Source: Mortierella alpina
Taxonomy: Eukaryota; Mortierellomycota; Mortierellomycetes; Mortierellales; Mortierellaceae
Length of the DNA stretch: 64,000 nucleotides
Assembly: GCA_029449245.1 (NCBI GenBank)
Contig: JANATF010000020.1
Coordinates: 186,001-250,000 of the forward strand
Direction of reading: 5' to 3'
The translations under genes were made by a program, and so were the position numbers. How positions within the stretch are numbered: position 1 is the stretch's first letter; each line of letters opens with the position of its first letter. The notes beneath the pieces are model-generated. The model saw only the letters and a program-made list of their open reading frames with translations, had not been told where the DNA came from and made no database searches. This document shows positions 55,221 through 64,000 of the stretch, in pieces.

Positions 55221-56563
55221 TTAGAACTGGAGAGCGTGGGGAGCCTGACCCTTGGTGAGGGAGAACTTGGAGGACAAGTACTGGCGGAGGTGCTCGACCT
55301 TGTTGACGGCCTCGAGGATAACCTTATCGGTGGACTTCTGGAGAGCAACCTTGTTCTCGGCAAGAGGCTCCTTCTTCTTCTGACCCTCGAAGAAAGCCTC
55401 CTCAGTGGCAACCTTCTTGGCGGCCTTGGTGCGGGCAAAGTAGGCATCGTTCAACTGAGCGTCGATCTGCAGGTGTAAAGGAGCGTGTCAGTTTCAAATA
55501 ACCATCGATCCTGTCCCACTGTCCATGAAAATCCAAAAAAAAAGCAGTGTATCGAACGTTACCTTGGAAGCATCAATGTCGACCTTGGTGGAGGTGGCAA
55601 TGACGTAGGCCTGGTTGACGCGCTTGAGGGGAACGCCGTTGACCTTGAAAGGACCAGAGACGAGCAACAAACCAGACTCGAGCTGCTTCAAGAAGACGAC
55701 GCGCTTGCCGCGGTAGCGACCGGCCAAGAGGATGAGAACAGTACCGGGGACGATGGTGCTGCGGAGCTTGGCAGTGCCAGCGTGCTTGCGGTTCTTCTTG
55801 GGAACGGCAACATCCTCGGCGGCGTAGAAGCGGGGAGCCTTGGAAGCAGCAACGACGCGGGAACCACCGTTCTTGGCGCCCTTGACCTCAACAGTCTTGT
55901 TGGCGGCAGCGGGGGCGGCAGCAACAGTGCCAGCGGGCTTGCGCTTGTACAAGGCACGCTTGGCAAAGACCTGCGAGCGGCTGTACTTGGAGACACCGAC
56001 GGTCAGGAGAGAGTTGCGGGGCTATTTGTCCAACGAGAAATGTTCACAATAGGTCCGCCGTTAGTGTTCAGTTTGCACAAGCACTTTGGTGTTCGCGAAA
56101 AGGGTAATGATATCGCATGCTCCATGATGGCTGTGCTAAGCTGGGTCCTGTGTCTGTCCTTTGCTAAAGTATTGCATTACGCCTGTCGTCGTGTCCCTCA
56201 CTCGCCTTCACCCTGCTCTGTGAGTGTGCTGCCCAAACTGGACTATGCCGATTGTCGTGCTGTCAGATTCGCCATCGCCCGAAACGGATAATCTTTCAGA
56301 ATCAAAGGAACAGAGGTCCGCTATGACTTGATGCAAAGTTTCAACACACTGTTGAAAAACAGATTATCTAAGCCAGCACCGACGAGGCATCACTCCATCC
56401 AGATGCGAAGTTGTTTCGTTGGTCATCCATACATCCTGTCAGGCGCTATCTTTTCCAGGAATCCTGAAACTGTGGCGAATCGTCGCAAGTTGCTCGTGTG
56501 TTCTGATCCCTGTGAAAGGTAACTCTATCGCATCACAGACGGGTTGCATACCTTGTGAACCAT
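55221..56563 (-). CDS. RPL6: 60S ribosomal protein eL6
   Basis: Three exons (56552-56563, 55563-56021, 55221-55466) join in phase to give 238 residues. The first coding exon is only 12 bases (Met-Val-His-Lys), followed by a GTATGC donor and a 530-base intron, a pattern common in fungal ribosomal protein genes. It was chosen because it is the only upstream ATG that enters exon 2 in frame next to a good donor. The protein then reads '[16 protein letters not shown]', '[22 protein letters not shown]', '[30 protein letters not shown]' and ends '[14 protein letters not shown]', all diagnostic of eL6. It is a structural protein of the large subunit. It is divergent from SBA1, with 711 bases between starts. 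Confidence 0.95.
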
Positions 56564-57274
56564 TTCTGATATCTATTTTCGTTAAGAAAGCAAAAAGATC
56601 ATCAGCAGCTGCATCTGAGGGTAATCATGGAAAAAGGTGGTGCTGAACCACTGCAGATTGCAGCGTCTAATGCGGCAGTTGGCTGATCAACATCGAAAAG
56701 TCCTGTAACTATTTTGTGTTTGCGGTCTAATTGATGGGCTGCAGCATATCGCTCAGCGTATGATGACAGTTGAAGGCGAGCATCGGTGGTCCTGTATAAC
56801 GAGGTGATGGGTGTGTGAGCAGATGGAGGTGAAAAAAGGCGATGGATTCCCCGCAACAGCCATTAGCCACCATCGGTATGGGTATAGCACACTGAGATGG
56901 ACAGGGTTTCTGCTGACATCCGATATGCACTATCCGAGGTTCCGAGTGTCCATGATGCTATCTCCTGAGGATGCCGTGCTGATGCTCCTGCGCATGACGA
57001 AAGTATGGAACCGATTGATCGATGTCGCCGATGGATGGTTGGATGGCTTTAGAGCACAACGCAGATCGTTGCCGGATTCATTACATTTTTAATATATGCA
57101 CAAGAGAGAAGGAGCTTGCACATCAGCCAACCAGCGCTTTCAATATCCCTCCAGACCAACTATTAAGTCACGTGATCTGGCTCTCTTAAGGGTGAAATGC
57201 ATGGAACTCCACAGAAGCAAAAGGTCTCCTGTTGCTTTTGATGCTCGTTAACATCTCCCCAATCAACAATCACT
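56564..57274. promoter_or_regulatory. Divergent promoter of RPL6 and SBA1
   Basis: A 711-base spacer between two gene starts. It includes an E-box-like CACGTG at about 57,172, roughly 100 bases upstream of SBA1. The short frames here carry no motif. No heat-shock element of perfect form was found. Confidence 0.5.
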
Positions 57275-58546
57275 ATGAGGTACGCAGCTGGTTATTATGT
57301 CTGCATCTGCCACGATCACATCAACAAGGGCTTGTTTCTTGACAGCTAAAGTGGGAGTCCTCTTGCTTGAATCAAGAAGGCGATCCTCCAAATCATCATA
57401 TACACGGGAACCAGCTCCGTGTTCACGACGCGCGTACAATCAGCTAATATTCGACCCCTCCTCGTTTTTTCCCTGCGTTCTTTCCATTAAGCACCACTAC
57501 CCTTACGCCTGAAGGTAATCTATCAGCAAAGACATTGGTTCCCAGAATCTTTGCTTTTTGTCTTCATCGGATGAACTGCGAGTTCGGTTTTGCTTTCGGA
57601 TCAGCTGTAGACGTGTACCGAGAATATTAGTATCTCACGAGATGTTTCTGTATCTTATAGTCCTCTGGGCCCAGAGAGCCAACCTGGTCTATGTTACTGT
57701 CAACATCCCCGACACCACCCCAACAATTAACCTGACCGAGAACAAGTTGGAGGTCAGCGCCACATCCGACGGAAAGAATTATGCCGTCAACCTTGAGTTC
57801 AATGAGCCTATTGATACTGAGGTACGCGCCGACTTGGCTGACCAGCTTTACAAAGCCCTGTTGCATGCACTTTATACTATGCTACGAATATGCAGAGAGT
57901 GCCATAACAGGCAGCGGCATATCTTGGCCTAGTCATATCTCTGTTTCTTGGAATTGATGATCTAACGGATCTCGTGTTTTTTTTAATAGACCGCCATCAC
58001 GAATGCCAACGCTCGCAACATCAAATTCACTCTCAAGAAGAAGACAGAAAAATGGTGGCCTCGTTTGAACGAGGGCTCTAAGAAGCTCAACTTCGTCAAG
58101 ACGGATTTTGCGCTCTGGAAGGATGAAGACGATGAGGATGACGAGCCAGAGGCCAGCGAGGGCTTTGATATGGGCGGCATGGGCGGCATGCCTGGTATGG
58201 GTGGTATGCCTGGTATGGGTGGTATGGGCGGTATGCCTGGCATGGGCGGCATGGGCGACATGGGAGGCATGGGAGGCATGGGAGGCATGGATCTCCAGAG
58301 TTTGATGGCAAGCATGGGTCAGGGCGGACAGGGCCTTCCCGACATGGGCGATGAGGATGAGCAAGAGGTAATTATCTCTGGTTGGAGAACACTGAATGAT
58401 CTTCGTGGTTGCTCAAGGACGAGCGCGCGAAGGACACAGCAAAGTGGATTACTACTAACTCATTATCGTATTCTTTCATGTAACAGGATGATAGCGACGA
58501 TGAGGATGATGTCCCTGCCCTGGAGCAAACTGCCGAGGATCATTAA
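57275..58546 (+). CDS. SBA1: p23/Sba1 Hsp90 co-chaperone
   Basis: Five exons (57275-57279, 57492-57514, 57661-57821, 57990-58367, 58487-58546) join in phase to give 208 residues. The first coding exon has only five bases (ATGAG); joined to the 23-base second exon it yields 'MSTTTLTPE', leading into 'VLWAQRANLVYVTVNIPD', the CS-domain start of p23. The CS fold continues through 'FTLKKKTEKWWPRL' and 'DFALWKDEDD', where the WPRL and W residues contact Hsp90. The tail is rich in GGMPGMGG-type repeats (about 147-182) and ends in an acidic DDSDDEDD stretch. p23 stabilises ATP-bound Hsp90. Separate introns of 212 and 146 bases at the start make the gene easy to mis-annotate. Confidence 0.93.
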
Positions 58547-59731
58547 ACATACATGTTTGCGGAGGGTCCTTTGAATACAGTCAACAATCAAACACTATGC
58601 ACACCTTGTCTCCTGAATGTAAGACTGTAGCGTGCAGGAGCCAGCATCTGGCACTCCACACTGCAAGCGCGTGTCATGGCAGTACCACTAGACATTATTG
58701 TATCCGCACTGATAATAGAGGCTCTTGTGAAGCGGGGAGCTTTTGCATCCGATGCAGATGCCAATTGATTTTGGAATTACAGGATCTGGTCAAATGCCAA
58801 TCTGAATGACGTTGTCCATCCTACGATATGGAGCCATGTTGAAACGACAGGCTCAGGAAACTAGCAAAAGACCCGGCCCAAGCTCCAGCGTTTCCAGATG
58901 AGCGGGGACCTTTGGTTCGGAGTCGGGTTTGGAACAGTGGAATTGCTCGCCTGTGGGACGATAGACTCACTCATATGAGCGCAAGTGCACAGCCAATAGA
59001 AAGACGGTTCCTGTCTACTATGACATCAGGAAAAGACGTACAAGGAGCGGACATAGGAGAGGATCAAGGTTCGTTACGACACTAGCGCTAGTCAAGACAA
59101 GCCTAGTATGTCACAAAAAAGCCGCGCCAGATGGGGGACTGAAGCGCCCAAAATCCGGCCAGTACGCCATTGAGATACATTGTAATAGCCTACATCTGTA
59201 GCTTGGAGGCGAGCCCAAGGTCAGCGCTGAACGAATAGACGACATATGTCTTTTGCCTGCCGGTGGAGCCGGTCTGCAGGGCTACCCTCTTGCTAGAGAG
59301 TGTAGGACTGCATCTGGCAGCGTCTGACGGTTCACACAAGTAGCAAGATCGAATTCCCAGAGAGGGGGACAGGCGGACTGCACTAGAGTAGCTTTGTAGT
59401 GAACACTCGTCACACCTGTACTTTTCCTTCTCAGACTCTAATGGTGCCTGAGACACTGGATTGAGCTGTGACACTCTGGGAAAAGCTTAGCCTAGGGTAC
59501 ACCCCGCCCCCGCGCCCCTGCCCTGAGGTCCCGCAACTCCTTCTCGTTCAGTACATATACGTCTCGTCAGCGATCGCCCTTCTTTCCTCTTCTTGTTTCT
59601 TCTTGTTTCTTCTTGTCTCTTCTTGTCTCTTCTTGTCTCTTTTTATCTCTTTTTATCCTTCATCCATCGTTTTGTTGGAAGAGTCTCCTGCCTCTCGTGC
59701 CCGATCCTCCCTCCTCCTGCCCGTATCACTG
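58547..59731. other. Intergenic, 1.2 kb, with 10-bp repeat array
   Basis: Spacer between SBA1 and the amino-acid transporter (both plus). The last 150 bases contain a 10-bp tandem repeat of type TTCTTGTCTC (about 59,590-59,657). A minus-strand frame at 59190-59474 (94 codons) has no motif. No gene is supported. Confidence 0.45.
59590..59657 (+). repeat. 10-bp pyrimidine tandem repeat
   Basis: About seven copies of a 10-base unit (TTCTTGTTTC, TTCTTGTCTC, TTTTTATCTC variants) lie 75-140 bases before the transporter ATG, so they probably fall in its 5' leader or core promoter. Confidence 0.85.
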
Positions 59732-62147
59732 ATGGAACATTCAGCTCCACAACACACTGCAACAGCAGAGAACCTCAGTCCCGTTGCTTCCTCTGATGAT
59801 GTGGCCACACTCACCGTTCCTGGCGTAGAGAGTGCCGTGTCTCGATCCATATCCACAAGGAGACTGCAGGCCAGTCCTTCTTCCGAGCATCTGTACGACG
59901 GCCCCACCCCCGTGTTTGATGACGAGCACCTGCATGCTATCGTCGGCCAGCATCTGGTCATGACACCGACTCTTCCAGAGATGGAGGAGATACTCGAGCC
60001 AGCTCCATCTAGCCCGTGCGATGATGGTCTGAACACACAAACAACCATTGTTGAGCAGCGAAAGCGATCACCTTCGTCCACCACAGCGGCCACCAGCTCT
60101 GACAACTCCGTGACAGAGACATCAGCAACAGATGGATCAGCAACACTGAACTCTCACTTTCAACTCCAGGGAGGCGCTGATGCCAACGATGTGTACAAGT
60201 GGCATGAGAAACAGACGAGGCGACAGCTTGGACCTCGCTCACACACTTACCATGCACCCGTCAACCAGGATCCGATCATTACGAATATGAAAGCCCCTGG
60301 AGGGTTCCGTCGGCATTATATGCAGCACGACGCCGTTACTCGTGGCGAGCCAGCCCCCCACCTGCCCACCACATCATTCATCCACTTTTTGGGTATCTTC
60401 AACATGTACGAGATCGACAACTTTGCAGGTGAGAGCTTCAAGTCCATTCCCCGGCGAGCGATCGTCGTGCCCAAGGATCTGGATAAGAGGCGGCTTTCGA
60501 GGGCCGATACGCTCGGAAGTCGGCGCTACTTCATGCCTGGCGAGGAATTAAAGGAGGACGAGGTGGCGATTGACGAGCCCGAGGAGAAAATTTCGTTTGG
60601 CAAAGCCGTCGGCATGCTGTTCAAAACGTAAGTTCAGCCATACGCGTTCTTTGTCTTGTCTTGTCTTGTCTTTTGTCCATGTCTTTGTCCTTGTCCTTGT
60701 CTGCCATTCTGCCCTTTCCATTTCTTTGTCACTTACCCATAACTCATCCATCCGCCGATCCCTCGCCATGGCTACAGGTTCATCGCAAGCGGCATTCTGT
60801 TCCTGCCCAACGCATTCAAGAATGGCGGCATCCTCTTTGCGCCCCTGTTCATGACCCTGATTGCCGTCCTCTGTCTCCATTCATTCCTGCTACTGGTCAA
60901 GTGCCGCGAGCTGCATCCTGGCTCGTATGGAGACATTGGCCAGCACTATTATGGCCGCTGGATGCGATATGCAGTCCTGTTCACCATCGCCATCTCCCAG
61001 TTCGGCTTCTGCTGGTAACGTGCATTTGCCGGATGTCTCCCTGTTGCATTGGTGCTTTCATATCCTTTGCTACACTCGTGCTGACCAACGGTATTTTTCT
61101 TTTTCTTTCCTTTTGCTCCAATCCTCAACAGTGGCTACTGCATCTTCTTTGCCCAACAGTTTGCTCTCGTAGTCGACAGTCTCGGCGGTGCAAACTTGGA
61201 CAAGATTGTGTGGATCGCCATCTTCTTTGTGATCTTGGTGCCCTTCACGTTTGTGCGCAATATCGGAAAGCTGGGCTTCAGCACATTGGTTGCAGACCTT
61301 TGCATTATTGTCGGACTCATCTACCTGTACGCCTACGATGTCAAGGAGCTTGTCCTTCACCGGGACTCGCCATTACCTCTGCGTCTGTTCAACTCGGAAG
61401 ACTTTGGATTGTTCGTTGGAACAGGTAACGACTACAACGTATCAGCTCCCGCTCGGATGATGTACACGCATGTGCCTGCTTGCTAATCTGCCGTCTGTCC
61501 CTCATTGTTTCCAAAACACAGCCGTGTTCTCGTTTGAAGGTATCGGAATGGTCATTCCCATTTGCGGCAGCATGGCCCACCCCAAGCAGTTTCCCCGTGC
61601 CCTGACAATTGTCCTGACGGTCGTTTGCGCCCTCCTGGTCAGCTTTGGATCGCTCGGTTATGCAGCCTATGGCGACAGTGTTCAAACAATTGTTCTCGAC
61701 GACTTGCCCAGCGGCACGGGGGGCGAAAAGGCCGGAAAGAACGCCATCCAGCTGCTGTACATCATCGCCATCTTCCTGACCACGCCGCTCATGCTGTTCC
61801 CTTGCATCCGAATCATGGAGCAGGTGGTGTTCCGTGCTGTCGGAGACACCTCGACGGGCCGAGTCAGGGTATGGAAGGAGAACCTGGTGCGCATTGTGAT
61901 CGACCTTGCAGTGGCAGCCGTGGCGTATGCCGGCTACAGCAAGCTGGACATTTTCATCTCGTTTGTGGGGTCCTTTGCCTGTGCACCGCTGCTCTTCATC
62001 TTCCCGCCCCTGTTCCACCTGCGCGCCTTCCCCAACCAGCCGCTCTGGCGGAGAGTCAGCGACATCACGCTCATCGTGTTTGGCTTCCTGGTCTTCTTCT
62101 ATACCCTTGTCATGACCATCCAGAGCTTTTCGCGGAAGAGTGAGTGA
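59732..62147 (+). CDS. AVT3/4-type vacuolar amino-acid transporter
   Basis: Four exons (59732-60627, 60778-61014, 61132-61424, 61522-62147) join in phase to give 683 residues. The first ~290 residues are soluble and Ser/Thr/Glu-rich, as in Avt3/Avt4. The membrane part begins 'GKAVGMLFKTFIASGILFLPNAFKNGGI', the conserved first helix of the AAAP family, and continues with about ten more helices, including 'VFSFEGIGMVIPI' and 'ALLVSFGSLGYAAYGD'. Yeast Avt3 and Avt4 export neutral or basic amino acids from the vacuole; other AAAP members work at the plasma membrane. The ATG is preceded by the 10-bp repeat leader; the frame is also open upstream, but the codons there are the repeat itself. Intron 1 is pyrimidine-rich with TCTTG repeats. 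Confidence 0.93.
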
Positions 62148-62328
62148 TCGGTGTCTTGTCGTTTCTATTCCATACGCTACATATATAGACTATAATCAGC
62201 CAAATACAATAATATAAAATTTCAGAGCCCCTTCATCCATAATCTCCTTTCCTTTGCATTTGTCATTCAAGCCCCTGCTGCCTCGACTGCACCCAAGCAT
62301 CTATCGATACCCACCCGCTGGGAGTAGC

Positions 62329-63938
62329 ATGCCGCACACGAATCCCCCAGCCCCGCACATGCCCCGTCTGGAGCCGCCAGAGTCCGATGCCTGGTATGCC
62401 AAAGTGAAGTAAGTCTCGCGGATGGGATGCTCCGGTGGCGTTGTGTATGTGTGTGTTTGTGTCAATGACGCCAGCGCGATGCAGCCGACTCGCCGTTCCA
62501 GATCCTTCGTTTTCTCTCGCTCGTTCCTCGTCCTTCCTGTCCTCTCTGTCCTCTCTGTACTCTCTCTGCTCTCTCTCTTGCTCGTTTTTTTCTGACCGCA
62601 CTGTCTCCATTGGCCCCATCTGACCTTGCCCCGGCAGAGCCGTGCCCGCAAACTCGCCCAACTTCGACTGCATCCTGCCAGGCTGCCCCAACTCGTACCA
62701 GACCAAGCAGGGACTCGAGCGCCATTTTGCCTCCATTCACATGCCAAAGTCAGACGCAGCAGCCCAGCGGTCGGCCAATCGCTCCTCCAACACACATTCA
62801 TCCTCAAGTCACGGCAGCCGGAAATCACACCTCGTGCCGCGTCGTAGAGGACGGCCGCCAAGCTCGTCACTCAAGGCTCGGCTGAAACGAATGGCATTAC
62901 AACAGGACATTCCCTTCGAGGCACAGACCGAGCATCATACCAATCACTCTCTCCTTGCAAACCACCCGGCCTCTATTCGACATGACCACGGCGGCGACGA
63001 TGATAACAAACCGAGGGAAGAACGCTCGTACTTGGAGTTTTTCCCGTTTCTAAACACATCCTTGCGCTTGGACATTGTCGACATCGAACAGGATATCGCT
63101 CAGAAGACAAGCGTTGGGGTTGCTACTCCGTCGCAGGACCAGGAGTCGAAGCTGGAGGAGACTGGAGGCTCTAAAGAAGGAGACAGCTCAGAAGCAGACG
63201 ACATCAAGCCATCAGTGCCCAAATCTGACCCAAACGAGGAAACAGCACACCCAGATCGCCTTGGCGAACACACTGAACCGACTCTCGCGTTTACGGAACC
63301 TCCTTCGGGAGATCAAGCAAGTCCTGGTGGCGAGGACATGGAAGTCATCGAAGACGCGCCTGTCAGCATGGACTTGGATGAAGACGCAGATGGAGGCGCT
63401 GCCTCCGAGTCCGATGTGTTTTTCGACGCAAAAGGCTTTTCTGAAGCCGAGCCAGAGTTGGCACAAAAATCAATATTATCATCCCAGGGCGATGCCAATG
63501 GCGACTCGAAGGGCGATAGCAAGGACGATATCAAGGACGATGATATCAAGGACGATGATATCAAGGACGATGCTGGCAAAGCGACTTTGATGGACGTCGA
63601 TCAAGAGCCCAACGTGCTTGACGAGACTCCTGATTCCTCTGTCCCTGTGCCGGAAATTTGCAGCAATGTGGAACGTGAACCTGAAAACAGCAGCGACGAT
63701 TTGCAGACCAATGGCCTTGGTGCATCAGCACTGGAGTTACACCCGCCAAAAGTCCCTGAAAGTGTTTCGACTTTACCCGTCATCAAGAAGCCTGCAGCAG
63801 AAGCAAAGGCATCGGGATCACTCGAACCCAAGGCGCCCACGTCGGCGCTCCCAAAGTCATCATTCCGGCGAATTCCTCAGGATGACGACGACCTTGCCGA
63901 GTACCATTTGCCTGTAGGCCATAACGTGAGATATATTG
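62329..63938 (+). CDS. Acidic protein with single C2H2 zinc finger, partial at right edge
   Basis: A first exon at 62329-62408 (27 codons, Pro/His-rich start) splices to an exon at 62638-63938, which stays open for 433 codons and ends at a good GTATGT donor; the gene continues past the window. Residues ~37-60 form a C-x4-C-x12-H-x4-H zinc finger ('CILPGCPNSY...RHFASIH'). A basic Arg/Gly patch ('VPRRRGRPPSSS', AT-hook-like) follows, then 'RSYLEFFPFLNTSLRLDIVDI', then a long acidic, disordered region with a short repeat of 'DDIKDD' type (about 63,523-63,577). The finger plus an AT-hook-like patch suggest a chromatin or transcription factor. I do not recognise a family. The start ATG is only 182 bases from the previous stop. 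Confidence 0.65.
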
Positions 63939-64000
63939 GTATGTTGATTGCCATTTATTATTTTCCTGTGCAATTCCTTCGCCTTGTACTTTCGTTGTCC

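Noticed and set aside
58096-58315. Cys/Pro/Tyr-rich repeated frame on the minus strand
   Set aside because: It is antisense to the Gly/Met repeat of SBA1.

Overview
This is a fungal nuclear genome segment with dense genes on both strands and many short spliceosomal introns (mostly 60-150 bases, GT-AG). The gene set includes a Cdc24-type exchange factor, a Sba1/p23 co-chaperone, an Stf2-like hydrophilin, a GPI-type chitin deacetylase and a hyaluronan/chitin-synthase-like glycosyltransferase. FAM32A and YJU2B (CCDC130) are present together with 5-10 introns in some genes. That fits an early-diverging filamentous fungus, most likely Mucoromycota and perhaps a Mortierella relative. The lineage is an inference from gene content and intron style, not from a marker gene.

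Layout, left to right. 1-10 kb: the 3' end of a Prm10/ThrE-like membrane transporter; a 5'-truncated, frameshifted PROPPIN (WIPI/Atg18-type) pseudogene lying against a ~280-bp tandem repeat; a zinc-independent MDR oxidoreductase; a small secreted protein; spliceosomal YJU2B; and an HDDC2-type HD hydrolase with an unusual N-terminal extension. 10-25 kb: AMP deaminase; a mucin-like single-pass protein with a histidine-rich tail and 81-bp internal repeats; an Stf2/Tma10-like protein; FAM32A, divergent from an acidic nucleolar-type zinc-finger protein; a short-chain dehydrogenase; and a glutathione transferase. 26-42 kb: CDC24 with a 1.7-kb intron; a YbaK-type deacylase; a DUF202 (Vtc1-like) membrane protein; chitin deacetylase; and a nine-exon mitochondrial carrier. 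42-55 kb: a second single-pass surface protein; an ACSF2-like acyl-CoA synthetase; a GNAT acetyltransferase; a LigB/DODA dioxygenase; the GT2 synthase; and the Erv29/SURF4 cargo receptor. 55-64 kb: ribosomal protein eL6, divergent from SBA1; an AVT-type amino-acid transporter; and a zinc-finger gene running off the right edge.

The genes do not form one pathway. One loose theme is polarised growth and the cell surface (CDC24, chitin deacetylase, GT2 synthase, two single-pass surface proteins). A second is late-stage splicing (YJU2B and FAM32A). Most gene pairs are divergent, with compact GA/CT-rich promoters, or convergent, with 50-360 bases between stops. I saw no tRNA, rRNA, CRISPR array or intact transposon. 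The points most worth checking are the decaying PROPPIN locus with its repeat, the HD-hydrolase fusion, the histidine-rich surface protein, the CDC24 giant intron, two GC-AG introns, and the very small first coding exons of SBA1 and RPL6.
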